From Peribacillus huizhouensis (GTDB taxonomy: Bacteria > Bacillota > Bacilli > Bacillales > DSM-1321): a stretch of 64,000 nt of DNA. Under the pieces are notes generated by a model that saw only the letters and a list, made by a program, of their open reading frames with translations, was not told the origin of the DNA and made no database searches. The stretch is taken from contig NZ_JACJHX010000011.1 in the NCBI RefSeq assembly GCF_014138605.1, positions 62,001 to 126,000 on the forward strand, given 5' to 3'. A program made the translations under genes and the position numbers. Below are positions 54,944 to 64,000 of the stretch, piece by piece (the first letter of the stretch is position 1; the number at the start of each line of letters is the position of its first letter).

Positions 54944-56308
54944 CTATGCCCCTGGAGGCATGCCGGCATCATCAAAACGCCTTTCTAGATTTACGAACTT
55001 ATTGTATTCCTTCACAAAAGCAAGAGAGACGGTCCCTACTGGACCATTACGCTGTTTAGCAATGATAATTTCAATGATATTTTTGTTTTCCGATTCTTTG
55101 TCATAATAGTCATCTCGGTATAGGAAAGCGACAATATCAGCATCCTGCTCAATACTTCCTGATTCCCGAATATCAGACATCATCGGTCGCTTGTCTTGGC
55201 GTTGTTCAACTCCACGTGAGAGCTGGGAAAGTGCAATAACTGGTACCTGAAGCTCACGAGCAAGTGACTTGAGGGAACGAGAAATTTCAGATACTTCTTG
55301 TTGACGGTTCTCACCTGAGCGACCATTTCCTTGAATTAATTGAAGATAATCAATCATGATCATCCCAAGGCCATTCTCTTGTTTAAGACGTCGGCACTTC
55401 GAGCGGATTTCACCAATCCGGACACCAGGTGTATCATCGATATAGATTCCAGCATTGGATAAGCTCCCCATCGCCATTGTCAGCTTACGCCAATCTTCAT
55501 CTGTTAGTGCTCCTGTACGTAAATTCTGGGCATTGATATTTCCTTCGGCACAGAGCATACGCATTACGAGCTGTTCAGCACCCATCTCCAAACTGAAGAT
55601 CGCAACATTTTCTTCTGTTTTCGTTGCTACATTCTGAGCGATATTCAAAGCAAATGCAGTCTTACCAACCGATGGACGAGCTGCAACAATAATTAAATCG
55701 TTACGCTGAAACCCAGCAGTCATCCGATCAAGCTCATCAAACCCTGTCGGAATACCTGTAACATCTCCTTTACGATTGGTCAGTTCTTCAATATTATCAT
55801 ATGCTCTGACAAGCACATCTTTAATGTTTTGGAAGGCACCTGAATTTTTTCTCTGAGCGACCTCCATAATACTCTTCTCAGCCTCGCCTAACAGACTTTC
55901 AACTTCATCTTCTCGGCTGTACCCTTCTTGAGCAATATTGGTTGCCGTACGAATTAATCTTCTCAATAATGATTTTTCTTCCACAATTTTCGCGTAGTAT
56001 TCAACATTGGCTGCAGTAGGGACAGACGCTGCCAATTCACTTAAATAAGAAACGCCTCCGACCTCTTCTAAGATCTTTACAGCTGCTAGCTCTTCTGTAA
56101 CTGTCACTAAATCGACAGCCTTTCCCATATCATTAAGCTTGAGCATGGCGTTAAATACTTTTTGATGTGAAGATCGATAAAAATCTTCAGGTATTAAAAT
56201 CTCCGAAGAAACCGTTAATGACGAAGGCTCCAAAAATATGGCCCCCAAAACAGCCTGTTCCGCTTCGACATTTTGTGGCGGTATCCGATCTTGAAATGTC
56301 TCATTCAT
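54944..56308 (-). CDS. dnaC: replicative DNA helicase DnaC (DnaB family)
   Basis: The protein has 454 residues. An N-terminal DnaB helical domain (about 1-115) and a RecA-like helicase domain (about 175-440) with Walker A ARPSVGKTAF and Walker B MIMIDYLQL are clear. No intein. AAGGAGG precedes the ATG at 56308. It is the ring helicase of the replisome. Confidence 0.98.
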   Translation of the reverse strand: MNETFQDRIPPQNVEAEQAVLGAIFLEPSSLTVSSEILIPEDFYRSSHQKVFNAMLKLNDMGKAVDLVTVTEELAAVKILEEVGGVSYLSELAASVPTAANVEYYAKIVEEKSLLRRLIRTATNIAQEGYSREDEVESLLGEAEKSIMEVAQRKNSGAFQNIKDVLVRAYDNIEELTNRKGDVTGIPTGFDELDRMTAGFQRNDLIIVAARPSVGKTAFALNIAQNVATKTEENVAIFSLEMGAEQLVMRMLCAEGNINAQNLRTGALTDEDWRKLTMAMGSLSNAGIYIDDTPGVRIGEIRSKCRRLKQENGLGMIMIDYLQLIQGNGRSGENRQQEVSEISRSLKSLARELQVPVIALSQLSRGVEQRQDKRPMMSDIRESGSIEQDADIVAFLYRDDYYDKESENKNIIEIIIAKQRNGPVGTVSLAFVKEYNKFVNLERRFDDAGMPPGA

Positions 56309-56340
56309 ATTTTGGCCTCCTTTATACAAAGTTGCTTTAC

Positions 56341-56450
56341 TTATTTATCCCACATTAACGGGCATTCCCCCTACCTTAAGGCTTCGAGGAATCAAAGAAG
56401 CAAAGATGGGTATAAGCCCGATCGGTCCAACTAACAATCAGCGGGTGATC
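56341..56450 (-). repeat. interspersed repeat R1, short form (copy 9)
   Basis: On the minus strand it shows CATCTTTGCTTCTTTGATTCC, then AAGCCTTAAGGTAGGGGG and TTAATGTGGGATAAA. (Blocks separated.) The CAGC-GGGT head is partly kept. Confidence 0.55.
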
Positions 56451-56512
56451 ACCCACTATTTGTAATACTTTATTTAAATAGTATAGATATCATACAATCA
56501 GAATAATTTCAT

Positions 56513-56556
56513 CAAAAAAAGAAGATTGAACGTATAAGCCCGATCTCCTTTTTTAT
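56513..56556 (-). terminator. probable terminator after rplI
   Basis: On the minus strand AAGGAGAT pairs with ATCTTCTT across a longer loop and is followed by TTTTTGATG. It lies about 50 bases downstream of rplI. Confidence 0.5.
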
Positions 56557-56602
56557 CTATACTCTATTTTATCAATTTTTTATCGATATGACAGTGCTAA
56601 AA

Positions 56603-57052
56603 TTAGTTAATTTCTTTTACAGAAACCGTTAGTGTCGCCGTTACTTCATGGTGTAGCTTAACTGGAAGTTTCGTGTGGCCTAAAGAACGAATCCCTTCAT
56701 TAAGATCCATTTTTCGTTTATCAATTTTGATGCCATGTTTCTTCTGAAGTTCTTCAGCAATTTGTTTGGTTGTAATTGAACCGAATAATCTGCCGCCATC
56801 TCCAGCTTTTGCGTGTAGCTCAACCGTTAGGTTTTCGATTTTTTCTTTCAATTCTCTTGCTTGCTGTAATTCTTCAGCTGCAAGTTGGTCTTCTTTATTT
56901 TTTTTCGCTTCTAGTGTTTTTGTATTTGCATTATTCGCTTCAACAGCTAATCCTTGTTTTAAAAGAAAGTTATGTGCATATCCATCCGCAACATTTTTAA
57001 CTTCCCCTTTTTTCCCTTTTCCTTTTACGTCTTTTAAAAAGATAACTTTCAT
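56603..57052 (-). CDS. rplI: 50S ribosomal protein L9
   Basis: The protein has 149 residues, full length. The L9 N-terminal signature ([29 protein letters not shown]) is followed by the long helix and C-terminal domain. The start overlaps the gdpP stop (ATGA). Confidence 0.98.
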   Translation of the reverse strand: MKVIFLKDVKGKGKKGEVKNVADGYAHNFLLKQGLAVEANNANTKTLEAKKNKEDQLAAEELQQARELKEKIENLTVELHAKAGDGGRLFGSITTKQIAEELQKKHGIKIDKRKMDLNEGIRSLGHTKLPVKLHHEVTATLTVSVKEIN

Positions 57053-59022
57053 TGTTTTTTTCCTCCCTCTAAATATTCATCGATGGCTGCTTTTAATAAT
57101 GATTCAGCTTCATCAATAGAACCTGTCACTTGAGCTGCCGCATTGGTTAAATGCCCTCCGCCTTCAATCATCTCCATAACGACTTGCACATTTACATCTC
57201 CTAGTGAACGAGCGCTAATACCAACCAAGTCATCTGAACGCATAGCAATGACAAAAGAGGCGACAACACCGTCCATTGTAAGCAATGTATCAGCAGTTTG
57301 CGCGATTATTACTTGGTTATGGATTTCATCAGGTTCACCAACTGCAATTGCAATACCTTCCTTATAAAAGGAGACAGCTTCAATCAGCTTCGATCGTTCA
57401 ATATACGTATGAACGTCTTCTTTTAAAAACTTTTGAACGAGTACTGTGTCCGCTCCCTGAGTGCGTAAATAAGATGCTGCATCAAAGGTTCTCGATCCCG
57501 TCCTTAGTGTGAAACTCTTCGTATCGACGATAATGCCTGCAAGTAGAGAAGTTGCCTCTAACATATCCATCTTGCTTTTCTTCGGCTGATACTCAAGCAA
57601 CTCAGTCACAAGCTCGGCCGTTGAAGACGCATACGGCTCCATGTAAACAAGTAAGGAATGAGAAATAAACTCATCACTGCGTCTATGATGGTCAATTACG
57701 ACTACTTGATCCATTCTGTTTAACAATCGTTCATCAATAACCATCGACGGCTTGTGAGTATCAACTATGACTAGAAGTGTTTCATCCGTAATTATTTCAG
57801 AGGCATCTTCTGGTGTAATAAACCGGCCATATAAATCTGGCTTTGTTGCTTTAATTTCTTCTATTAATCGTCGAACGCTTTTATCTATATCTTGAAAATC
57901 AATTACGATATAGCCTTCACGGTCATTCGTCTGCGCAACCTTCAATATACCTATAGCTGATCCAATCGCATCCATATCAGGGCTCTTATGCCCCATCACA
58001 ATGACCTTATCGCTATCGAGAACTATATCCTTCAATGCATGGGAGATAACCCTCGCCCGCACTCTAGTTCGTTTCTCCATTGGGTTCGTTTTGCCTCCAT
58101 AGAACTTAACCTTTCCATTCGGCAATTTAATAGCAACTTGATCGCCACCTCGCCCTAATGCCAAATCAAGGCTTGATTGAGCAATTGACCCTAGCTCAGG
58201 TAACGAGGATACACTTGAACCAACACCGATGCTTAATGTTAGCGGTACATTATGTTTTGAAGTTGATTCGCGAATTTCATCCAGTATAGCAAATTTACCC
58301 TTTTCAAGCTGTTGCAAAATACTTTCATTAAAAATTCCAATAAAGCGATCTGAAGAAGTCCGTTTTAATAAAACTCCATTATCCTTTGCCCATTTATCAA
58401 GTAAGGAAGTAACCATACTGTTTAAACTGCTTTTGCGCTGATCGTCCATTCCTTGAGTTAAATCATCATAGTTATCAAGAAAAATTACTGCAATAGCTGT
58501 TCGTTCATTTTCATATAGTTTTTCAATTTCAATTTGTTCTGTAACATCAAAAAAGTACAGCAACCGCTCCTCAGGCTTATGCACAATCCTGAATTTACGG
58601 TTATTAAGAGTGATTGTTTCACTTTCCAATTCCTGCTTAATCAACGGAACAATTGCTTCTGCTACATCGTACAACGACCTGCCCGTTAAGGAATCTTCAT
58701 CAAAGCAAGACGCTAAGTACGGATTCGTCCACTCAATATAATAATCATCGTTCATCAGCATGATGCCGATCGGCATTTCGAGTAATGCCTCTTCACCGAC
58801 CTTTTTTAAACGATAGGATAGGGTTGAGATATACTCCTCAGTTTCACGCCGATTTCGCAATTCCACTTGCAGAACCAGCGCAAACAAACCAATGAAAAGT
58901 AAAAACCCTATAGAAGCGACCCACCAATTGTAATAAGCGAGGACACCTAATAACAGAATGGCTACCGAAAGCAATCCATATAAGCGGGATAGGATCTGGT
59001 ACTTCTTTAAATATGATGGCAT
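57049..59022 (-). CDS. gdpP: cyclic-di-AMP phosphodiesterase GdpP (YybT)
   Basis: The protein has 657 residues. Two N-terminal membrane helices, a PAS domain (about 85-150), a degenerate GGDEF domain (about 175-300; SSDRF in place of GGDEF) and a DHH/DHHA1 phosphodiesterase domain (about 340-655) with IDHHRR are in the expected order. It hydrolyses c-di-AMP to pApA. AGGAGC precedes the ATG at 59022. Confidence 0.97.
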   Translation of the reverse strand: MPSYLKKYQILSRLYGLLSVAILLLGVLAYYNWWVASIGFLLFIGLFALVLQVELRNRRETEEYISTLSYRLKKVGEEALLEMPIGIMLMNDDYYIEWTNPYLASCFDEDSLTGRSLYDVAEAIVPLIKQELESETITLNNRKFRIVHKPEERLLYFFDVTEQIEIEKLYENERTAIAVIFLDNYDDLTQGMDDQRKSSLNSMVTSLLDKWAKDNGVLLKRTSSDRFIGIFNESILQQLEKGKFAILDEIRESTSKHNVPLTLSIGVGSSVSSLPELGSIAQSSLDLALGRGGDQVAIKLPNGKVKFYGGKTNPMEKRTRVRARVISHALKDIVLDSDKVIVMGHKSPDMDAIGSAIGILKVAQTNDREGYIVIDFQDIDKSVRRLIEEIKATKPDLYGRFITPEDASEIITDETLLVIVDTHKPSMVIDERLLNRMDQVVVIDHHRRSDEFISHSLLVYMEPYASSTAELVTELLEYQPKKSKMDMLEATSLLAGIIVDTKSFTLRTGSRTFDAASYLRTQGADTVLVQKFLKEDVHTYIERSKLIEAVSFYKEGIAIAVGEPDEIHNQVIIAQTADTLLTMDGVVASFVIAMRSDDLVGISARSLGDVNVQVVMEMIEGGGHLTNAAAQVTGSIDEAESLLKAAIDEYLEGGKKQ

Positions 59023-59078
59023 ATTTTCAGCTCCTAAAAGGATCATACATTTTGCTCGTTTTTATCATTTTATGCACG

Positions 59079-60020
59079 TTATTTTTTTTTAGCGATATTT
59101 TGTCTTAAAGGAAAACCTAGATCGATTATACCCAAGAATCTAACGATAAATTGAAACAGTGGGCTCATGAATATAAGGATAATCATAATTATAGGTATAA
59201 CCTTTGACCACCCTTGTCGATCTGACCAGAAAAAGACAAATGACAATCCTTGCATTAAGACAAAGATATGCAATATAAATAAAAGATTGGAGATAACAGT
59301 AAATAAGAACTCACCTTGATTAGGATTGGTAGTCATCGCTACAATCATCGTAATTAAATAATACCATAAAATACTTTTCGGAAGTTGTAGATCTCTAAAT
59401 AGTGGCCATTTCAATTTCTTTTCGCTAAATCGTTTTAAAAACGGCTGAGCTACTAAAAGGATTAAGAAGGACAAGATCAAAGAAGACATCACAAACATAG
59501 ATGGTATTAGTGTATCCAGTAAATCAATTGCTACATAAATGTTTTCTAAACTCTTATCAGTTGGGCTCTTTCCAAATGCAGCTAGTATTTCAATGGATTT
59601 GTCCACTGACGTTTTCAACATATCAATACTCTCGGTAATAACATTCATATTCAGGAACCAAACAGAAAATCCGAACATGACAATTAAACAAGCTAACATG
59701 ACAATTACTGTACTAATGAATATCTTAATGGTTGAGTAATTTTTTCGCAATTGATAGCCAATTGTAATCCCTGACAACCCTGTTAATAATGCTACCGGTA
59801 GAGCCAAGACGGTCCCAAAGATCATAGTTAGTAAACATGCAATGAACAAGAACCCAAAAGCCCAAGTCATACTTTGCTTAAGCGCTATTAAAATGAAAGG
59901 GATTGGTAATATAAAAAATAGGATTGATCCAATGAAAGGAAGTTGAATCGCCAAAAATAATAATATACTATACAGAGCAAGCAATACTCCGCCTTCTGCT
60001 ACTTTTCTTCCGTCGTTCAA
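59079..60020 (-). CDS. yybS: YybS-family membrane protein (DUF2232)
   Basis: The protein has 313 residues and about eight membrane helices, as in the DUF2232/YybS family that regularly precedes gdpP. I use a TTG at 60020 (NDGRKVAEGG follows), which has AAAGGATG before it and matches the family's start. An ATG at 60056 is also possible. Its function is unknown. Confidence 0.85.
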   Translation of the reverse strand: MNDGRKVAEGGVLLALYSILLFLAIQLPFIGSILFFILPIPFILIALKQSMTWAFGFLFIACLLTMIFGTVLALPVALLTGLSGITIGYQLRKNYSTIKIFISTVIVMLACLIVMFGFSVWFLNMNVITESIDMLKTSVDKSIEILAAFGKSPTDKSLENIYVAIDLLDTLIPSMFVMSSLILSFLILLVAQPFLKRFSEKKLKWPLFRDLQLPKSILWYYLITMIVAMTTNPNQGEFLFTVISNLLFILHIFVLMQGLSFVFFWSDRQGWSKVIPIIMIILIFMSPLFQFIVRFLGIIDLGFPLRQNIAKKK

Positions 60021-60179
60021 CGCTTCACATCCTTTCAAAATTGACGAGGTTATCATACTCTAACTGCAATCCATATATCCTATTCTAGAATGAAGTTAAT
60101 AGGGGTGAACCTCCTATTATTGTAGCTGTTTGTATCTTAATATTTCAAATTTCCCATCTGCTTCTTTTTCGTTTTTATA

Positions 60180-60559
60180 GTGAAACTTTAATCAGTGGGG
60201 TTTTCTTCATTTTGTTATTCCCGTTCTAGTGTCGCAAGATTTTCGTTTTCACTTTGATCAATCGACAGTACGATCTAAGGTTCAATCAATCACAGACTAA
60301 GTACACCGCGTTCTGTGGCAATGTCTGTGTGACCCATATTCTGTGAGCAACGGAGACTCCATCCCATCCTGTGATAGTCCGACGAGTATAAGATGGAATA
60401 CGGCGCGGCGTAGTTTGCCACAGAGTATTACAGCTTATGGCCTTAAGTAGGTGTAGGAGCCGCAACCAGATTAGGCTGCTATTCCCCCACCCACGCTTCT
60501 TTGATCCCCTAAAGCCTTGAGGTGATGGTTTTACTGCCCGTTGTTAATGCGGGATAAAA
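60180..60559 (+). repeat. interspersed repeat R1, longest form (copy 10)
   Basis: This is the most complete copy: GTGAAACTT head, CCCGTTCTAGTGTCGC, AATCACAGACTAAGTAC with GTCTGTGTGACCC, an extra middle section (60360-60470), CCCCCACCCACGC with GAGGTGATGG, and GCGGGATAAA at the end. It fills much of 60021-60684. No gene is visible there. Confidence 0.75.
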
Positions 60560-60684
60560 TTATATACAATAATGGGGTGAATAGCCTATGGTAGTGAAGT
60601 GTCGGATTCTTGTAAATTTACTTGTTTGAGATAAACGTTTTAGGGATTATTGAGAGGACTTTTTAACATTCTATTTTCACTAAC

Positions 60685-60720
60685 AAAAAACACATTAGAG
60701 AGAATCCCTAATGTGTTTTT
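60685..60720. terminator. terminator of the rpsF-ssb-rpsR operon
   Basis: AAAAACACATTAG pairs with CTAATGTGTTTTT around an 8-base loop, perfect stem with A/T flanks on both strands. Confidence 0.85.
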
Positions 60721-60728
60721 AACTGTTA

Positions 60729-60968
60729 TTATTCACCAGATACATATGGTAGTAATGCCATAGTACGTGAGCGTTTAATCGCAATTGTTAATTTGCGTTG
60801 GTATTTAGCACTTGTACCAGTTACACGACGTGGTAAAATTTTACCGCGTTCTGAGATGAATTTTTTAAGAAGATCCACATCTTTATAGTCGATGTGAGTG
60901 ATTCCGTTTGCTGTAAAGTAACAAACCTTTTTACGCTTTCCGCGTCCTTTACGTCCACCCATTGCCAT
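60729..60968 (-). CDS. rpsR: 30S ribosomal protein S18
   Basis: The protein has 79 residues. The S18 core ([34 protein letters not shown]) is intact. AAGGAGG precedes the ATG. It is the last gene of the rpsF-ssb-rpsR operon. Confidence 0.98.
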   Translation of the reverse strand: MAMGGRKGRGKRKKVCYFTANGITHIDYKDVDLLKKFISERGKILPRRVTGTSAKYQRKLTIAIKRSRTMALLPYVSGE

Positions 60969-61014
60969 TGTTTTGTCCTCCTTATCGTTTTATTTTTTTT
61001 AAGCTGCCGATCGC

Positions 61015-61542
61015 TTAAAATGGTAGATCATCATCTGAAATGTCGATTGTTTTACCGTCATTTGCAAATGGGTCATCATCTACACGTGTATAGTTGTTAT
61101 TGCTCCGTTGATTCTGATTTGGATTTTGTCCATACGAATTATTGTTATCATAGCCGTTATTATTGTTATAACTTCTTTGATTTCCGTAAGAACCGCCTTC
61201 ATTTCTTTCACCCGCTGAACTGCTTCGTGGTTCAAGAAATTGAACGCTCTCAGCTTGAATCTCTGTCACATATACACGTTTGCCGTCTTGTCCTTCATAA
61301 TTACGTGTTTGGACACGTCCATCCACGCCAGCTAAACTTCCTTTTTTCAAAAAGTTCGCCACATTTTCTGCCGGTTTTCGCCAAACTACACAGTTAATAA
61401 AGTCTGCTTCCCTTTCACCTTGCTGATTCGAAAAAGGCCGATTGACAGCTAACGTAAAAGTAGCAACAGGAACTCCATTTGGTGTGTAACGTAATTCAGG
61501 ATCTTTCGTTAAGCGACCTACTAAAACTACGCGATTCATCAT
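61015..61542 (-). CDS. ssb: single-stranded DNA-binding protein SSB
   Basis: The protein has 175 residues. The OB-fold N-terminal domain ([20 protein letters not shown]) is followed by a Gly/Asn/Tyr-rich linker and the acidic tip ISDDDLPF that binds partner proteins. I use the ATG at 61542; an adjacent ATG three bases later is equally possible. It lies between rpsF and rpsR. Confidence 0.97.
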   Translation of the reverse strand: MMNRVVLVGRLTKDPELRYTPNGVPVATFTLAVNRPFSNQQGEREADFINCVVWRKPAENVANFLKKGSLAGVDGRVQTRNYEGQDGKRVYVTEIQAESVQFLEPRSSSAGERNEGGSYGNQRSYNNNNGYDNNNSYGQNPNQNQRSNNNYTRVDDDPFANDGKTIDISDDDLPF

Positions 61543-61585
61543 CAGAATCAACCCCTGTCAGATGGGAATTTATATTTATTTCAAA

Positions 61586-61873
61586 TTAAGCTTCGATTTT
61601 AGTTACCATGTGGCGAATAATATCTTCGCTGATTTTAGCTAAACGATCAAATTCTTGAATCGCAGCTGCTTCACCATTGATTTTAAGAAGCATGTAGTAA
61701 CCGTCACGGAAATCATTGATTTCGTAAGCTAGGCGGCGTTTACCCCACTCTTTTGCTTCTGTCATTTCCGCACCATTATCAGTAAGGATTGTGTTGAAAC
61801 GTTCAACTAGTGCTTTCTTAGCGTCTTCCTCAATGTTTGGACGGATGATGTACATAATTTCGTACTTTCTCAT
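61586..61873 (-). CDS. rpsF: 30S ribosomal protein S6
   Basis: The protein has 95 residues with the S6 opening [23 protein letters not shown] precedes the ATG at 61873; the frame is open to 61915 but that part is the mRNA leader. Confidence 0.98.
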   Translation of the reverse strand: MRKYEIMYIIRPNIEEDAKKALVERFNTILTDNGAEMTEAKEWGKRRLAYEINDFRDGYYMLLKINGEAAAIQEFDRLAKISEDIIRHMVTKIEA

Positions 61874-61925
61874 CTCTGTCACCTCCTTTTGGTCTAAGCG
61901 GCCCTTTTCGGGCAAGGAGCAATTA
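61874..61925 (-). promoter_or_regulatory. rpsF leader, probable S6:S18 autoregulatory element
   Basis: On the minus strand GCTCCTT pairs with AAGGAG of the ribosome-binding site, enclosing GCCC-GAAAA-GGGC with a following CCG. An S6:S18-binding leader with a bulged CCG is known upstream of rpsF. Its structure here would hide the ribosome-binding site. Confidence 0.5.
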
Positions 61926-62007
61926 TATAATTACTCACAAGATGAAATTATAGCACAGATGTTCATTATTTGCAATGAATCTATGTAGATAAATGAATCA
62001 ACAAAAA

Positions 62008-62124
62008 GGAGTGTCCCAAAAGCAAAGGATAGGACCTCGCAACAGCTAAATACAGTATAAGTTAAGTATACGCCACACAACTTACTGATTTAGAATACGG
62101 AGTCAAACCCTATTGAGACACCCT
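62008..62124 (+). repeat. repeat R3, copy 2
   Basis: It has GGAGTGTCCCAAAAGCAAAG, CGCAACAGCTAAATAC, CTGATTTAGAATACGG and the inverted end GAGACACCC. It matches 43042-43161 in the same orientation. It lies after ychF and may terminate it. Confidence 0.6.
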
Positions 62125-62134
62125 ACATACCTTC

Positions 62135-63235
62135 TTATACGTTAAAACGGAAATGAATAACATCGCCGTCATTTACGATATATTCTTTTCCTTCAAGTCG
62201 AACTCTTCCTGCTTCTTTAGCTGCTGAATGACTTCCAGCTGCCAACAAATCTTCATAAGAAACCGTTTCTGCGCGGATAAAGCCACGTTCAAAGTCTGTA
62301 TGAATAACACCCGCACATTGTGGTGCTTTCATCCCTTTACGGAACGTCCATGCACGAACTTCTTGTACACCCGCTGTAAAATACGTTGCAAGTCCAAGTA
62401 AATGGTATGAAGCACGTATTAATTGGTCAAGACCAGACTCTTCAATGCCAAGTTCAGATAAGAACATTTCCTTTTCCTCTCCATCAAGTTCGGAAATTTC
62501 TTCTTCTATCTTTGCACAAATGACAATAACCTCTGCATTTTCTTTCTCAGCATATTCGCGCACTTGTTTGACATACTCATTATCATCTGCGTTTGCAACT
62601 TCATCTTCGCTTACATTTGCAACATATAACGTCGGTTTCGCTGTCAGTAGATGCATGCCTTTCACGACTTTTAACTGTTCATCAGAAAACTCTACTGTAC
62701 GAGCAGGCTTCTCTGCTTCTAAAGCTTCCTTCAAAGCAACTAGAATTTCATGTTCAAACATGGCATCTTTGTCTTTTTGCTTCGCCATTTTACCAACACG
62801 TTCAATGCGCTTATCAACTGATTCCAGATCGGCAAGAATCAATTCAAGATTAATTACTTCAATATCATCGATTGGATTTACTTTCCCTGAAACATGCGTA
62901 ATATTATCATCTGCAAAGCAGCGTACAACTTGGCAAATTGCATCTACTTGACGAATATGTGATAAGAACTTATTTCCTAGTCCTTCACCTTTACTAGCAC
63001 CCTTTACAATCCCAGCAATATCTGTGAATTCAAATGCTGTCGGTACTGTTTTTTTGGGTTGTACCAATTCAGTTAATTTTTGTAGACGATGATCCGGCAC
63101 TTCTACGATGCCTACATTCGGGTCAATCGTACAAAATGGGTAGTTGGCCGATTCTGCACCAGCTTGAGTTATTGCGTTGAACAATGTAGACTTACCAACA
63201 TTCGGCAAACCAACAATACCTGCCGTTAAAGCCAT
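62135..63235 (-). CDS. ychF: redox-regulated ATPase/GTPase YchF
   Basis: The protein has 366 residues. The P-loop GLPNVGKST and the TGS C-terminal domain are present, as in YchF/OLA1 proteins. The ATG at 63235 follows GAGGAG; the frame opens 12 bases earlier. It precedes rpsF. Confidence 0.97.
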   Translation of the reverse strand: MALTAGIVGLPNVGKSTLFNAITQAGAESANYPFCTIDPNVGIVEVPDHRLQKLTELVQPKKTVPTAFEFTDIAGIVKGASKGEGLGNKFLSHIRQVDAICQVVRCFADDNITHVSGKVNPIDDIEVINLELILADLESVDKRIERVGKMAKQKDKDAMFEHEILVALKEALEAEKPARTVEFSDEQLKVVKGMHLLTAKPTLYVANVSEDEVANADDNEYVKQVREYAEKENAEVIVICAKIEEEISELDGEEKEMFLSELGIEESGLDQLIRASYHLLGLATYFTAGVQEVRAWTFRKGMKAPQCAGVIHTDFERGFIRAETVSYEDLLAAGSHSAAKEAGRVRLEGKEYIVNDGDVIHFRFNV

Positions 63236-63264
63236 ATTTTCTTCCACTCCTCTAATAAATTACC

Positions 63265-63585
63265 TTTTATCCAGGTTTAACAGGCTGTAATCTCCCGCTT
63301 CAATTTTCATGGCAAATAAAGAAAAAAATAGGTGGGGAATAAAACAGCCTGTGATCTCCGATTAGTGAGATACAGTGAAACTTACCGATGCATAAGCAGA
63401 GGTAAAGTTTGCGCCCACAGGATGTGGGTCACACAGACATTGCCGCAGGACGCGGAGCCTAAGTCTGTGATTCATTGAATCAGGTTCATAGTGTCACTGT
63501 ATCGAAACTTTAGCTTCCGATTTAGCGGCACTAGAACAGGACTAGCCATCAGCGGGATAAAAAGCCATGATGGGAATTTCACTTT
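63265..63585 (-). repeat. interspersed repeat R1, long form (copy 11)
   Basis: On the minus strand all blocks occur: CCCGCTGATGG, CTGTTCTAGTGCCGC, AATCACAGACTTAGG with GTCTGTGTGACCC, GGGCGCAAACTTTACC, CGGTAAGTTTCACTG, ACAGGCTGTTTTATTCCCCA. The end reads AGCCTGTTAAACCTGG, like copy 7. I see no gene in 63236-63730. Confidence 0.75.
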
Positions 63586-63730
63586 ATTTCAAAAATATAC
63601 TATATTTACAGTCGTATAGTTAAACCTTTCACAATTATAGATAGTGGACATGAAAAAGACAAGGAAATAAAGCAATCCTTTCCCATGTATCATGAAGTCA
63701 CTTCGACATCGCATTATCGTAAGTAAGTTC

Positions 63731-63931
63731 TTACTCTTCCTCGTGCTTCTTTAATATTTTCTTCATTTTACGGCTAAATTCACGTCTTGGTAAAATGACA
63801 CTATGGCCGCACCCTTCACATTTAATGCGGATATCCATTCCCAAACGTATGATTTTCCAACTATTCACTCCGCATGGGTGGGGCTTTTTCATTTCAACTA
63901 TATCATTTAGGCCAAACACTTTCTCTTCCAC
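63731..63931 (-). CDS. yyzM: DUF951-family small protein YyzM
   Basis: The protein has 66 residues. The DUF951 pattern is clear (DIVEMKKPHPCGVNSWKIIR, then KCEGCGHSVILPRREF), with cysteines that could bind a metal. It sits directly upstream of ychF, as in Bacillus. The function is unknown. Confidence 0.93.
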   Translation of the reverse strand: MEEKVFGLNDIVEMKKPHPCGVNSWKIIRLGMDIRIKCEGCGHSVILPRREFSRKMKKILKKHEEE

Positions 63932-63964
63932 TTTTCTTCCCCCTTTACTATAACAATTTATACA

Positions 63965-64000
63965 TTATGCTTCTTCTTGGACTGTGGCTTTTAGATAGTT
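63965..64000 (-). CDS. C-terminal end of an upstream gene (possibly a MscS-family channel)
   Basis: Eleven codons (NYLKATVQEEA) and a TAA stop at 63965-63967 are open to the right edge. In Bacilli a small-conductance mechanosensitive channel gene often lies here. With so few residues the identity is only a guess from gene order. Confidence 0.35.
   Translation of the reverse strand, partial: NYLKATVQEEA

Overview
The window is low-GC Gram-positive DNA from a member of the Bacillaceae. The right third (about 42.1-64 kb) has the conserved gene order that lies beside oriC in Bacillus: ychF, rpsF-ssb-rpsR, yybS, gdpP-rplI, dnaC, purA, a Lys-Glu-Asp-Phe tRNA cluster, walR-walK-yycH-yycI-walJ, htrC, a CxxH/CxxC protein and rlmH. 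All of it is on the minus strand. I cannot name the species; the proteins fit Bacillus sensu lato.

The left part is accessory and metabolic. From 1 to 12.7 kb there is a truncated membrane sensor, a lysozyme-stress ECF sigma/anti-sigma pair (sigV-rsiV) divergent from a PdaC-like peptidoglycan deacetylase with matching ECF promoters on both sides, an unknown membrane protein, a GPH sugar symporter, and a Fur-controlled siderophore/hydroxamate uptake operon divergent from a ferredoxin-NADP reductase. From 12.8 to 19.6 kb there is a complete 2-aminoethylphosphonate (AEP) import and degradation module (phnX, phnW, binding protein, fused permease, ATPase, divergent DeoR regulator), bracketed by two directly repeated sequences of about 150 bp. 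From 19.8 to 22.3 kb there is queF behind a preQ1-I riboswitch, and an NCS1 permease. From 22.7 to 31.7 kb lies a poorly understood sugar-acid/hydroxy-acid cluster: a LysR regulator divergent from a CofE-like F420-ligase-domain protein, then a same-strand series gntP, larE, a PrpR-like regulator with a degenerate AAA+ domain, a decayed pdxA2 and a LarA-family nickel-pincer isomerase.

The most unusual region is 32.4-42.2 kb. Six related sites lie about 1.5-2.5 kb apart, and five of them are palindromic. The last is the 3' end of rlmH itself, the sequence used as attB by staphylococcal SCC elements. Another site matches it over 27 of 27 bases. Between successive sites lie small unrelated cargo units: WYL regulator + GyrI-like + unknown protein; an ECF-transporter S component; MarR + SDR; a secreted S8 protease; a TerA-like protein + Spo0E-like peptide. 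This looks like a cassette array built by repeated insertion at rlmH, although no ccr recombinase is visible in the window.

The intergenic spaces also hold an interspersed, apparently structured repeat of up to 380 bp (called R1 here, 11 copies or fragments on both strands), plus three lesser repeat families (R2, R3 and a Bacillus REP-like repeat).
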